From positions 1 to 9,266 of the forward strand of contig JAAZAQ010000161.1 in NCBI GenBank assembly GCA_012514225.1: a stretch of 9,266 bases of DNA. Reading direction: 5' to 3'. A program made the translations under genes and the position numbers. The stretch comes from Clostridiales bacterium. GTDB taxonomy: Bacteria; Bacillota; Clostridia; Christensenellales; Aristaeellaceae. Of the stretch, positions 1-8,512 are shown piece by piece. Position 1 is the first letter of the stretch. The number at the start of each line of letters is the position of its first letter. Under the pieces are notes generated by a model, which worked only from the letters and a program-made list of their open reading frames with translations, was not told the origin of the DNA and did not search any database.

Positions 1-22
1 AGCCCACCGATTACAATCGTGT

Positions 23-41
23 CGTCCGGCTCTGCCGGACG
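23..41. repeat. Inverted repeat, 8-bp stem
   Basis: CGTCCGGC (23-30) and GCCGGACG (34-41) form a perfect 8-bp GC-rich stem with a 3-base loop. A smaller inverted repeat, CGATT-AC-AATCG, lies at 8-19. Together with the stems at 50-70, 92-119 and 127-157 it makes a compact array of palindromes at the end of the operon. The function is not known. Confidence 0.5.
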
Positions 42-49
42 CGCGGGGC

Positions 50-70
50 GTTTTCGCGAACAGCGAAAAC
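50..70. repeat. Inverted repeat, 8-bp stem
   Basis: GTTTTCGC (50-57) and GCGAAAAC (63-70) form a perfect 8-bp stem with a 5-base loop. It is one of a run of consecutive inverted repeats in the first 157 bases. No gene is supported here. It may be part of a dispersed palindromic element or a terminator of a gene to the left of the window. Confidence 0.5.
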
Positions 71-91
71 ATTCCGCAGCAATCTTCCGAA

Positions 92-119
92 TCGAAAAAG
101 GTCCGCAGACCTTTTTCGA
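92..119 (-). terminator. Bidirectional terminator-like hairpin with UNCG-type loop
   Basis: TCGAAAAAGGTC pairs perfectly with GACCTTTTTCGA, giving a 12-bp stem. In operon sense the loop is TGCG closed by a C-G pair, a UNCG-class stable tetraloop, and the 3' arm carries GACC followed by five T. The A5-stem-T5 arrangement is the classic bidirectional intrinsic terminator shape, although the GC core is only four pairs. It lies 8 bases beyond the 14-bp hairpin. Confidence 0.65.
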
Positions 120-126
120 CAGTCTG

Positions 127-157
127 ACGGGGGAGCCTTCAATGAAGGCTCCCCCGT
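127..157 (-). terminator. 14-bp perfect hairpin downstream of the operon
   Basis: ACGGGGGAGCCTTC pairs perfectly with GAAGGCTCCCCCGT around a 3-base loop, 33 bases after the last stop codon. In operon sense it is not followed directly by a T-run; the next hairpin (119-92) supplies one. Read on the plus strand it is followed by TGGTTTTGG, so it could also end a convergent transcript from the left. The stem is directly seen; the exact terminator assignment is inferred. Confidence 0.7.
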
Positions 158-190
158 TGGTTTTGGCTGTTCAACTCTTGCCGGCGTCAC

Positions 191-1168
191 TTATTCCTTG
201 ACGCCCAGCACTTCCTTCCAGTTCTCCCAGGTGGCAATCTGGCCGCCGGTGCCGATGAACTTGGCGCCGATGTCCTCGTTGTACTCGGCCTCGACCGCCT
301 CGCCGTTGATGAGCTTGTGCAGCAGGCTGACGGACTGGTAGCCCATCTGGTAGAAGTCCTGCCCGATGGCGACGTCCAGCACGCCCAGCGCGAAGAAGGC
401 GGGGGAGGTTTCGGTGAATATGTCGATGGTCACGATTTTACGGTTGGGGTCGGCCAGCTTCCACTTGTTGGTCTCCGGCATCGCGGAGGGGTCCACGGAA
501 TACGGCCAGCCGCCGGCCATGTACCAGGCGTCGATGTTGTCGGCGTTAGCGGCGGTGTAGTACTCGATGCCGTTGATGGCCTCGTCCACGTTGTCGTTGC
601 AGGGCAGGGAGTAGACGACCTCGATGTTGGTGCCCGCGATGGCGTCGGCGAAGCCCTTCTTGCGGGCTTCGATGTCGTTGGCGCCGGGGATGCCTTCCAG
701 CTGCGCCACGCGCACCTTCTCCAGCCCGGAGTCCTTGTACAGCTCAATCATGTACTCGCCGGCCAGATGGCCGACCTTGTAGTTCTCCGTGCCCACGTAG
801 TACTCGCGCTTGGAGTTGGGGGAGTCCACGTCGTAGCAGACCACCTGGATGCCCGCGTCGATGGCCGCGTCGATCGCGTCCTTGAGCGCGTCGCCGGTGG
901 TGCAGGAGATGGCGATGCCGTTCACGTCGCCGCGGTCGATGAGGCTGAGCATGATTTCATTCTGCAATTCGGCCTCCGCGCGCAGGGGGGACTGCCATTC
1001 GGTCTCGATGCCCAGGTCCTTCCCGGCGTCCTTGGTGCCCTGCTCGGCCGGCAGGAAGACCACGTTGCCCAGCTGCTGCCCGATGACGACGATTTTCTCC
1101 GCCGAGGCGGCGGAGGCCAGGCCCAGGCCCAGCGTCAGGATAAGCAGGATGGCGAACAGTTTCCTCAT
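191..1168 (-). CDS. Sugar-type ABC substrate-binding protein, system B (type-I PBP)
   Basis: This 325-residue secreted receptor is for the second importer. I start it at the ATG at 1168 because GGAGG (1181-1177) lies eight bases before it and the protein then opens with a textbook signal peptide: MRK, hydrophobic core 4-19, A-S-A cleavage before Glu24. An in-frame ATG at 1240 would put 24 polar residues ahead of the signal and overlaps a promoter-like element. There is no lipobox cysteine. The mature protein has the type-I binding fold. AISCTTGDA (86-94), VVCYDVDSPNSKR (109-121) and YVGTENYKVG (124-133) match the pattern of sugar receptors such as RhaS, LsrB and the Thermotoga glucose-binding protein. 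WYMAGGWPY (215-223) is another recognisable element. Candidate ligand contacts are Asp113, Asp115 and Arg121. It is the last gene, 33 bases before a 14-bp hairpin. The actual ligand is unknown. Confidence 0.92.
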   Translation of the reverse strand: MRKLFAILLILTLGLGLASAASAEKIVVIGQQLGNVVFLPAEQGTKDAGKDLGIETEWQSPLRAEAELQNEIMLSLIDRGDVNGIAISCTTGDALKDAIDAAIDAGIQVVCYDVDSPNSKREYYVGTENYKVGHLAGEYMIELYKDSGLEKVRVAQLEGIPGANDIEARKKGFADAIAGTNIEVVYSLPCNDNVDEAINGIEYYTAANADNIDAWYMAGGWPYSVDPSAMPETNKWKLADPNRKIVTIDIFTETSPAFFALGVLDVAIGQDFYQMGYQSVSLLHKLINGEAVEAEYNEDIGAKFIGTGGQIATWENWKEVLGVKE

Positions 1169-1195
1169 GAAAGATACCTCCAACCATATTTTCTG

Positions 1196-1212
1196 CCGGG
1201 GCGCGCCCCCGG
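1196..1212 (-). other. GC hairpin upstream of binding-protein gene B
   Basis: In operon sense, CCGGGG, a GCGCG loop and CCCCGG form a perfect 6-bp stem between the permease stop and the GGAGG of the binding-protein gene. The 5' arm can alternatively pair with CCCGG at 1227-1223 (5 bp, 10-base loop), so two exclusive folds are possible. No T-run follows, which argues against a terminator. A 5' stabilising or processing role is inferred. Confidence 0.4.
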
Positions 1213-1230
1213 TCATTTTCACCCGGGAAC

Positions 1231-1239
1231 AGTATAGCA
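1231..1239 (-). promoter_or_regulatory. Candidate extended -10 promoter for binding-protein gene B
   Basis: On the minus strand the bases read TGCTATACT, a good match to an extended -10 (TGnTATAAT). They lie in the 91-base gap before the last binding-protein gene, and the sequence is AT-rich within GC-rich surroundings. No convincing -35 hexamer is found about 17 bases upstream (GGGCGC there), so activity would depend on the extended element. A start site near 1224 would leave a leader of roughly 55 bases containing a GC hairpin. This is inference from consensus only. Confidence 0.4.
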
Positions 1240-1259
1240 TAGTTTGCGGGTTCGCGCCC

Positions 1260-2231
1260 TCAGCGCCGCGCCTTGCGCAACTGGTCGATGGTGACGGCGG
1301 AGATGATGACCACGCCCATCACCAGCGTCTGCCAGTAGCTTTCCACGCTCAGCAGCACCAGGGCGTTGCGCAGCACGCCCATGATGGCCGCGCCGATGAG
1401 GGTGCCCGTCACCGTGCCCACGCCGCCGCCCATGCTGGAGCCGCCGATGATGACCGAGGCGATGGCGTCCATCTCGAAGCCGTTCCCGGCGGTGGGCTGG
1501 GCCACGCCGACCTTGGAGGCGTTGATGACGCCGGCGAAGGCCGCGCACACGCCGGCGAGCACGAAGCAGAGGATTTTGAGCGCCTTGGTGTTCACCCCGG
1601 AGATGCGCGTCGCCTCCTCGTTGCCGCCCAGGGCGAAAATGCGCCGCCCGGTCTTGGTGCGGTTGCGGAACACCGCGAAGACGAGGGCGAAGAGCACCAT
1701 GAAATAGATGGGCAGCGGGACGCCCATCAGCTCGCCCTGGCCAATCCACTTGAAGCTGTCCGCCATGCCGGACACGGGATAGCCCTGGGTGAGGATGTAG
1801 CACACGCCGCGCACGATCTGCATCATGCCCAGCGTCGCGATGTAGGAGGGCAGGCGCAGGTAGACCACCAGCAGGCCGTTGGCCAGGCCGCACAGCCCGC
1901 CCACCGCCATGCCCGCCGCCACGGCGGGCACCAGGGACCAGCCGGACTTCATCAGCATCGCGACGCTCACCCCGGCCAGCCCGTAGATGGAGCCGATGGA
2001 GATGTCGATGTTGCCGGTCAGGATGACCACGGACACGCCGATGCCGGCCACCGCGATGGCGGAGAAGTTGCGCGCGGTGGACAGGAGGTTGCTGGCCTTG
2101 AGGAAGGCGGGCGCCGCGATGGCGAGGGCCGTCGACATCAGCAGCAGAATCAGCAGGATGGTCAGCGTCGAAGCGGCCGAGCTGTTCCTGTACCAGAGGC
2201 TGAGGTTGGTCTTCTTGTCTTGCGGGTTCAT
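1260..2231 (-). CDS. ABC transporter permease, ribose/xylose (CUT2) type, system B
   Basis: This 323-residue membrane protein is the permease of the second importer. After a polar N-terminus (1-20) the first membrane segment runs about 21-41, with about eight to ten hydrophobic segments in all. GNIDISIGS (73-81) is the conserved GxxDLSxGS motif of BPD_transp_2 permeases. ALGGNEEATRISGVN (200-214) is the coupling loop that contacts the ATPase, close to the RbsC consensus. A glycine-rich turn, IIGGSSMGGGVGT (261-273), is also typical. The C-terminus is basic (LRKARR). The ATG lies 12 bases after the TAG of the ATPase, and AAGGGAG lies four bases before the start and adjoins that stop, so the pair is probably translationally coupled. 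A 91-base gap follows before the binding-protein gene, the longest gap inside the operon. Substrate is unknown. Confidence 0.94.
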   Translation of the reverse strand: MNPQDKKTNLSLWYRNSSAASTLTILLILLLMSTALAIAAPAFLKASNLLSTARNFSAIAVAGIGVSVVILTGNIDISIGSIYGLAGVSVAMLMKSGWSLVPAVAAGMAVGGLCGLANGLLVVYLRLPSYIATLGMMQIVRGVCYILTQGYPVSGMADSFKWIGQGELMGVPLPIYFMVLFALVFAVFRNRTKTGRRIFALGGNEEATRISGVNTKALKILCFVLAGVCAAFAGVINASKVGVAQPTAGNGFEMDAIASVIIGGSSMGGGVGTVTGTLIGAAIMGVLRNALVLLSVESYWQTLVMGVVIISAVTIDQLRKARR

Positions 2232-2243
2232 TGCGCTCCCTTC

Positions 2244-3737
<1,494 letters not shown>

Positions 3738-3761
3738 GCGCGCCTCGTATTCCCTTCTGCC

Positions 3762-4943
3762 TCAGACGTCCAGTACGATGGGCCTGCGCCGCCAGGTGGT
3801 CAGCTGCTCGTTGCCGTCCCGGGTGATCAGCACGCAGTCCTCCAGGCGCACGCCGTAACGGTGGTCGGCAATCCAGACGTCCACGTTGAATACCATGTCC
3901 GGCTCGAACACCCGGTCTGAGCGGTTGTCCACCCACGGCTCCTCGCATTCCTGCAGCCCTGTCGAATGCGCGGGTCCGTAAAGCGTCTGCCCCTTCAGCC
4001 CGCGCTTGTCCAGGCTTTGCTGGAAGCGGTCGTAGACCAGGGCGAAGGGCACCCCCGGTTTCATCAGGGAGAGGGTCTCCTCCAGGCAGTCGTAGGCGGC
4101 GCTGAGCATGTCCATGTGCTTCTGGGGGATGCCGCCCAGCACGACCGCGCGGCACATGTTGCCGCAGTAGCCGGAATACTTGGCGCCCAGGGACAGCTGC
4201 ACCATGTCGCCCTTTTGCACTTGCCGGTCGGTGGACTTGCACAGGCTCTGGTAGGTGCCCGGGCCCGAGGTCACCCAGACGGGATAACCCGTGCCCTCCG
4301 CGCCCAGGGTGAAGGCGGTGGACATCCACTTGGCCTGGATTTCCCACTCCCGCACGCCCGGCTTGATGAAGCCCACAGCGTCCTTCATCGCCTCCTCGGT
4401 GATGCGGCAGGCCTCCCGAAGCAGCTTGATTTCCCCCGGGCTCTTGTGCGCGCGCAGGTCCATGATGAGCCGCTCCGCGGGCAGGATTCTGGCGCCTTTC
4501 GCGCCCTGCTGCAGCTCCTCGTAAATCACTTGGGGGAGGGTGTTGACGTTGGCGACGCCGATGTTTTGCAGGGGGCCGCGGCCGCGCAGCTCGTCCAGGA
4601 TTTGCGGGATGCTGAAGGCCTGGGAGGGCCGGTCCCATTCCGGCGCGCTGGTTTCCACATACTTGGGGTGGACGCGCACGTCGTCAATCTGGGCGAACTG
4701 CTTCGCGAAGTCGTAGCTTTCCGGCCCGCCGGTCAGCAGCATCGGGGGGCCTTCGGCGGGGACGAGCACGCCCGCGAAATCGAACACCGCCCAGAAGTTG
4801 GTCAGGTAGCGCACCGTCGCCGACTCGCACCCGCAGGCGTGGGTAATCAGCAGGTCCAGGCCTTGCTTCTTCATGGCCTCCTGGGTGTTCCGGATGCGAA
4901 GGTCGTACTCGTTCCGGGGGATTTGCAGGATGGGCTGCGGCAT
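3762..4943 (-). CDS. Creatinase/M24 (pita-bread) family protein with degenerate metal site
   Basis: This 393-residue cytoplasmic protein has the two-domain layout of aminopeptidase P, prolidase and creatinase: a creatinase_N-like domain (about 14-145) and a pita-bread domain (about 160-385). Landmarks are ESATVRYLTNF (40-50), LRAHKSPGEIKLLREA (163-178), VTSGPGT (224-230), PAHSTGLQECEEP (324-336) and VRLEDCVLIT (365-374). Against the usual Asp-Asp-His-Glu-Glu metal ligands, I read Ser251, Asn262, His326, Asp355 and Glu368. The second active-site His of the HE-P motif is Cys333. Three of five ligands are changed, so a normal dinuclear metallopeptidase is unlikely. Creatinase is a metal-free relative that keeps the His and lacks the Asp pair. 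The frame is intact and flanking motifs are conserved, arguing against simple decay. AAAGGAG precedes the ATG by six bases. It sits between two sugar-type importers, so it probably acts on an imported C-N-bonded molecule. Family is firm; reaction is unknown. Confidence 0.9.
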   Translation of the reverse strand: MPQPILQIPRNEYDLRIRNTQEAMKKQGLDLLITHACGCESATVRYLTNFWAVFDFAGVLVPAEGPPMLLTGGPESYDFAKQFAQIDDVRVHPKYVETSAPEWDRPSQAFSIPQILDELRGRGPLQNIGVANVNTLPQVIYEELQQGAKGARILPAERLIMDLRAHKSPGEIKLLREACRITEEAMKDAVGFIKPGVREWEIQAKWMSTAFTLGAEGTGYPVWVTSGPGTYQSLCKSTDRQVQKGDMVQLSLGAKYSGYCGNMCRAVVLGGIPQKHMDMLSAAYDCLEETLSLMKPGVPFALVYDRFQQSLDKRGLKGQTLYGPAHSTGLQECEEPWVDNRSDRVFEPDMVFNVDVWIADHRYGVRLEDCVLITRDGNEQLTTWRRRPIVLDV

Positions 4944-4974
4944 GACCGTCTCCTTTCGCCGGCGTGAATGGAAA

Positions 4975-5002
4975 GGGCAGGCGGGGTTTCCCCCGCCTGC
5001 CC
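4975..5002 (-). other. Strong intra-operon hairpin with GAAA tetraloop after binding-protein gene A
   Basis: In operon sense the RNA forms a perfect 12-bp stem, GGGCAGGCGGGG/CCCCGCCTGCCC, capped by GAAA (a GNRA loop). It begins 7 bases after the TAA of the binding-protein gene and is followed only by TTTCCATT, a weak U-stretch. The likely role is 3'-end protection of the binding-protein transcript or partial termination before the M24-fold gene. Sequence and symmetry are directly seen; function is inferred. Confidence 0.7.
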
Positions 5003-5009
5003 GGAACGG

Positions 5010-5972
5010 TTACTGGTAGTACTTGATGAAGTCGGCGATGTTGCTCGCGTCGATGACGGCCAGCTCGATGTTCTGCTGCTTGGGCACTTCCTCGCCCTTG
5101 AAGTACTTCTGCACGCTCTCCAGCGTCAGCTTGACGATGTTGGCGGCGGACACGCCCACGCACATCTTGTAGTACTTGTGGCCGTCGTTGATCTTGCCGA
5201 AGGGCTCGCTGCCCCAGGCGCCCGCGGACACGACGATGGTGCCCTCGGCCCCGGCCAGCTCCAGCGCGCTCGCCGCGCCCTGGGCCGCGTTGTCCACCGC
5301 GCCCCAGATGACGTCGATGGGCTTGGCGATGTTGTTGGTGACGATGTTGGCGGCGGACTCGCGGGTCTCGCCGAAGTCCTGGTTGAAGACCCACTCGATG
5401 TTCTCTTCGCCCAGCAGCTCAGTCAGCGTCTTGACGAAGGCCTCGGAGCGCACCTGGGTGTGCACGGCGTTGAGCATCGCCAGCACGCCGACCTTGATTT
5501 TGCCGCCCAGGTTGTCCTTGGCGTACTTGGCGACCCACTCGGCGGTCAGCACGCCGGTCTGCGCGTGGTCCCACGCGACGTGGGTGACCAGCTTCTCGTA
5601 GGGGCTGCCGGAGTCGAAGGCGAACACGGGGATGCCCGCCGCGCCGGCCTGCTCCAGGGTGGGCACGATGCCTTCGGAGTTGACCGGGTCGATCAGGATG
5701 GCGTCGTACTTCTGGGTGATGAAGTCCTCAGTCTGCTTCTGCTGCGTCTCGGCGTTGAGGTTGCCGTCCTGGATGTTGATTTCGCCGAAGCCCATCGCGG
5801 GCCCCTGGCTCATGAACTCGTCATAGACGGCTTTGCACCATTCGTCGTACAGGGTGATGTGGGCCACGCCCAGGCGCTTGCCGGCCCAGGGCTCCTCGGC
5901 GAAGGCGGACGAGGCCAGGCCGGTGAGCAGGATGACGGCCAGGATGAGGGAGACCAGGTTCCTTTTTTTCAT
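5010..5972 (-). CDS. Sugar-type ABC substrate-binding protein, system A (Peripla_BP_4-like)
   Basis: This 320-residue secreted solute receptor is for the permease/ATPase encoded just upstream. Residues 1-25 form a classical Sec signal: MKKRN basic head, hydrophobic core about 6-20, and an A-F-A cleavage site before Glu26. There is no lipobox cysteine, so it should be a soluble periplasmic or otherwise non-lipid-anchored protein. The mature part has the type-I periplasmic-binding/LacI-like alpha/beta fold: LGVAHITLYDEWCKAV (34-49), the AILIDPVNSEG strand-turn (91-101), GIPVFAFDSG (113-122), and hinge-like segments near IWGAVDNAAQGAA (222-234) and IVVSAGAWGSEPFGK (246-260). Aromatic residues likely to stack on the ligand include Trp45, Trp134 and Trp253. 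GGAGG sits five bases before the ATG, one of the strongest binding sites in the window. A GC hairpin precedes the gene and a GAAA-looped hairpin follows it. The ligand is unknown. Confidence 0.92.
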   Translation of the reverse strand: MKKRNLVSLILAVILLTGLASSAFAEEPWAGKRLGVAHITLYDEWCKAVYDEFMSQGPAMGFGEINIQDGNLNAETQQKQTEDFITQKYDAILIDPVNSEGIVPTLEQAGAAGIPVFAFDSGSPYEKLVTHVAWDHAQTGVLTAEWVAKYAKDNLGGKIKVGVLAMLNAVHTQVRSEAFVKTLTELLGEENIEWVFNQDFGETRESAANIVTNNIAKPIDVIWGAVDNAAQGAASALELAGAEGTIVVSAGAWGSEPFGKINDGHKYYKMCVGVSAANIVKLTLESVQKYFKGEEVPKQQNIELAVIDASNIADFIKYYQ

Positions 5973-5993
5973 AGGTACCTCCTTTTATCTTCA

Positions 5994-6008
5994 GCCGCGT
6001 TCCGCGGC
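5994..6008 (-). other. GC hairpin upstream of binding-protein gene A
   Basis: In operon sense the sequence reads GCCGCG, GAA loop, CGCGGC: a perfect 6-bp stem, extendable by a G-U and a C-G pair. It lies between the ATPase stop and the strong AAGGAGG of the binding-protein gene. It could act as a 5' stabilising hairpin after processing. The function is inferred, and a 6-bp GC stem can arise by chance in such GC-rich DNA. Confidence 0.4.
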
Positions 6009-6019
6009 CGGGGAACGGT

Positions 6020-7498
6020 TCACACGCACAGGGACATAATGCGTTCCTGGGTCGCCTCCCCGCGCGCCAGCTCGCCCGCCAGCCTGCCCTCGTGGATGAC
6101 CAGCACGCGGTCGGACATCCCGATGACCTCCGGCAGCTCCGAGGAAATCATCAGCACCGACTTGCCCTGGGCCACGAGGCTGACAATCAGGTTGTAGATT
6201 TCGCTCTTGGCGCCCACGTCGATGCCGCGGGTGGGCTCGTCGAGGATGATGATGTCGCTGTCCTCCAGCAGCCACTTGGCGATGACCACCTTTTGCTGGT
6301 TGCCGCCGGAAAGGTACTGCGTTTCCGTGTCCACCGACGGGGTGGAGATGTCCAGCTTGTCCACGTATTCCCGGCTGATTTCCCGCTCCTTCGCCGCGCT
6401 CATCACAAAGCCGCTGGCCGCGGCGTCCATGTTGACCATGCAGATGTTGCGGCTGACGGCGGCGATCTGCACCAGCCCCTGGCTTTTGCGGTCCTCCGGC
6501 ACCAGGCTCAGGCCGCTTTTGATGGCCTTGCGGAAGGTGTCAATCCGGACCGGCTGCCCGCGCAGCAGCACCTCGCCCCTGTCCATGCGGTCGATGCCCA
6601 GCAGGGCGCGTGCCAGCTCCGTGCGCCCGGAGCCCACCAGCCCGGCGATGCCCAGCACCTCGCCCCGGCGCAATTGGAAGCTGATGTTCTCCAGCACGCC
6701 CTTGCGGGAGATGCCGCGGGCCTCCAGCACCACCTCGCCCGGCTGGGTGCCGGCGCGCGGGTATTCCTTGGTGACGGTGCGGCCCACCATCATGCTGACC
6801 AGCTCGTCCCGGGTGACGTCGCGGACGGGCTTGGTCGCGATGTGCGCGCCGTCTCGCAGCACGGTCACCGTGTCGCACAGGTCGAAGATTTCCTCCAGCC
6901 GGTGGGAAATGTAGATGACCGTGACGCCGCCGGCCTTGAGTTTGCGCACGGTGCCGAACATCAGCGCCTGCTCCTTCTCCGTCAGCGTGGCGGAGGGCTC
7001 GTCCATGATGAGCACCTTGCAGTTGCGGTTGACGGCCTTGCAGATTTCCACCATCTGCTTTTGCGCGACGGACAGCCGCTCCACCGGCGTGTCCACGTCC
7101 ATGGGCACGCCCAGGTCGCGCAGCATCCGGTCCGCCTGCAGGCGCATGGCCTTCCAGTCCACCAGGCGGCCCTTGTACAGCAGGTTGCCCAGGAACATGT
7201 TCTCCGCCACCGACAGGCTTTCGGACATCTTGAATTCCTGGTGCACGACGCTGATGCCCTTTTGCTGGGACTCGGACGGCGTGCGGAACACGGTCCGGAC
7301 CCCGTCGAGGAAGACCTCGCCCTCCTCGGGGTGGTAGATGCCCGCCAGCACCTTGATGAGGGTGGACTTGCCCGCCCCGTTCTCGCCCACCAGCGCGTGG
7401 ATGTCGCCCCTGTTGACGGACACGGAAACCTGGTCCAGCGCCGTCACCCCGGGGAAGCGCTTGGTGATGTTCTTGAGCTCCAGGATGTAATCGGCCAT
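6020..7498 (-). CDS. ABC transporter ATP-binding protein (two NBDs), sugar CUT2 type, system A
   Basis: This 492-residue tandem ATPase energises the adjacent permease, as RbsA, XylG and MglA do. NBD1: Walker A GENGAGKST (38-46), Q-loop Gln87 in VVHQE, signature LSVAQKQ (142-148), Walker B VLIMDEP (162-168), H-loop His199. NBD2: P-loop GLVGSGRTE (286-294), where Arg replaces the catalytic Lys, signature LSGGNQQK (396-403), Walker B IIILDEP (416-422), and SSELPE (452-457) in the H-loop position, where Ser replaces His. An asymmetric pair with a degenerate second site is normal for this family, so these changes are not damage. The gene starts 9 bases after the permease stop, with AAGGGG overlapping that stop. 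The 47-base gap to the binding protein holds a short GC hairpin. Family assignment is firm; substrate is unknown. Confidence 0.96.
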   Translation of the reverse strand: MADYILELKNITKRFPGVTALDQVSVSVNRGDIHALVGENGAGKSTLIKVLAGIYHPEEGEVFLDGVRTVFRTPSESQQKGISVVHQEFKMSESLSVAENMFLGNLLYKGRLVDWKAMRLQADRMLRDLGVPMDVDTPVERLSVAQKQMVEICKAVNRNCKVLIMDEPSATLTEKEQALMFGTVRKLKAGGVTVIYISHRLEEIFDLCDTVTVLRDGAHIATKPVRDVTRDELVSMMVGRTVTKEYPRAGTQPGEVVLEARGISRKGVLENISFQLRRGEVLGIAGLVGSGRTELARALLGIDRMDRGEVLLRGQPVRIDTFRKAIKSGLSLVPEDRKSQGLVQIAAVSRNICMVNMDAAASGFVMSAAKEREISREYVDKLDISTPSVDTETQYLSGGNQQKVVIAKWLLEDSDIIILDEPTRGIDVGAKSEIYNLIVSLVAQGKSVLMISSELPEVIGMSDRVLVIHEGRLAGELARGEATQERIMSLCV

Positions 7499-7507
7499 GC
7501 TTTCCCC

Positions 7508-8488
7508 TTATCTGCGGCGGTTGCGCACCACATCCAGGGCGACCGCGCCAATCATCACGACCCCCTTGAGCACGTCCTGCACGAAGGGGTTGACGTTGAG
7601 CATGGTCATGCCGTTGAAGAAGAGCATCAGGAAAATCGCCCCGAAGAGCGCCTGGATGATTTTCCCGCGCCCGCCGGCCAGGCTGATGCCGCCCAGGATG
7701 CAGGAAATCATCGCGTCGAACTCGTAGAGGTTGCCGTTGGTCAGCGCCGCGGAATCCAGCCGCGTCACCAGCACCACGGCGGACACGCCGCACAGCAGTC
7801 CCGCGATGGTGTAGGTAATCGCGCGGTGCCCCTTGACGTTGATGCCGGCGAAGTAGGCCGCCTCCTTGTTGCCGCCGATGGCGTAGAGGGAGCGGCCGAA
7901 CTTGGTGCGCTGCATGATGAAGGCGAAGAAGAGGAAGAGCGCCAGCATGATGAGGACGCTGATGGGCACGCCGTACTCGTTGCCCCCGATGAAGCCGCGG
8001 CCGATGAACTTGATTTCATCGGGCATCGCCGGGATGGGGGAGGCGTTGGTGATGATTTTGGCCGCGCCGCGCGCGATCATCTGGAAGCCCAGGGTGACGA
8101 TGAAGCAGGGGATGCCCGCGTAGGCGATCAGCACGCCGTTGCTCAGCCCCACCAGCGCGCCCACGCCGATGGCGCACAGGATGGCAATCCAGGGGTTGAA
8201 GCCGGCGAACTTGATCAGGTAGGCCATTACCGCCGAGGTCACGCAGACGTTCTGCCCCAGGGAAAGGTCGAACTCGCCCGTGGTCACGATCATCGCCTGC
8301 CCGATGCACACGATGGCCAGGGACGCGGTCTGCATGAAGATGTTGCGGATGTTGCGGTAGGTGAGGAAGTAGTCCGACGCGATGGTGAAGATGATCATCA
8401 GCAGGAAGATGGCCACGACAATCGCGTAGTCCCGGGTGAACTTGGACAGGCGCCTCTTGAGGTCCCTGCGTACGGCGAGCTGGCTCAT
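7508..8488 (-). CDS. ABC transporter permease, ribose/xylose (CUT2) type, system A
   Basis: This 326-residue integral membrane protein is the permease of a CUT2 (RbsC/XylH/AraH-like) importer and probably works as a homodimer. After a short basic N-terminus (residues 1-20) come about eight to ten hydrophobic segments, beginning at roughly 22-37. The motif GEFDLSLG (71-78) corresponds to the conserved GxxDLSxG of BPD_transp_2 permeases. The cytoplasmic coupling loop AIGGNKEAAYFAGI (203-216) is the diagnostic motif that contacts the ATPase. The C-terminus is basic (VRNRRR). An AAGGA lies about 12 bases before the ATG, a somewhat long spacing. Its TAA stop overlaps the AAGGGG ribosome binding site of the next gene, so the ATPase is probably translationally coupled. 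The transported solute cannot be deduced; family members carry pentoses, hexoses, polyols or autoinducer-2. Confidence 0.93.
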   Translation of the reverse strand: MSQLAVRRDLKRRLSKFTRDYAIVVAIFLLMIIFTIASDYFLTYRNIRNIFMQTASLAIVCIGQAMIVTTGEFDLSLGQNVCVTSAVMAYLIKFAGFNPWIAILCAIGVGALVGLSNGVLIAYAGIPCFIVTLGFQMIARGAAKIITNASPIPAMPDEIKFIGRGFIGGNEYGVPISVLIMLALFLFFAFIMQRTKFGRSLYAIGGNKEAAYFAGINVKGHRAITYTIAGLLCGVSAVVLVTRLDSAALTNGNLYEFDAMISCILGGISLAGGRGKIIQALFGAIFLMLFFNGMTMLNVNPFVQDVLKGVVMIGAVALDVVRNRRR

Positions 8489-8512
8489 ATGGGCTTGCGC
8501 TTCCTTTCAGTC

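Noticed and set aside
1..201. Possible small protein or the end of a neighbouring gene on the plus strand
   Set aside because: The frame is open from the edge to 201, but all three plus frames are largely free of stops here and the stretch is made of inverted repeats. A start at a GTG (19) has no ribosome binding site.
1169..1240. Longer N-terminus for binding-protein B, starting at 1240
   Set aside because: It would put polar residues ahead of a textbook signal peptide, has no binding site, and overlaps the extended -10 element. The ATG at 1168 has GGAGG at ideal distance.
3762..4943. Straight annotation as a proline (Xaa-Pro) aminopeptidase
   Set aside because: The metal-ligand set is not kept (Ser251, Asn262, Asp355), so the peptidase function is not supported even though the fold is.
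4968..6197. 409-codon open frame on the plus strand
   Set aside because: It is antisense to binding-protein gene A, with no ribosome binding site of note and the amino-acid bias of a shadow frame.
6540..7793. 417-codon open frame on the minus strand
   Set aside because: It overlaps the ATPase A and permease A genes in another frame. Composition is Arg/Gly/His-rich and no domain is visible.
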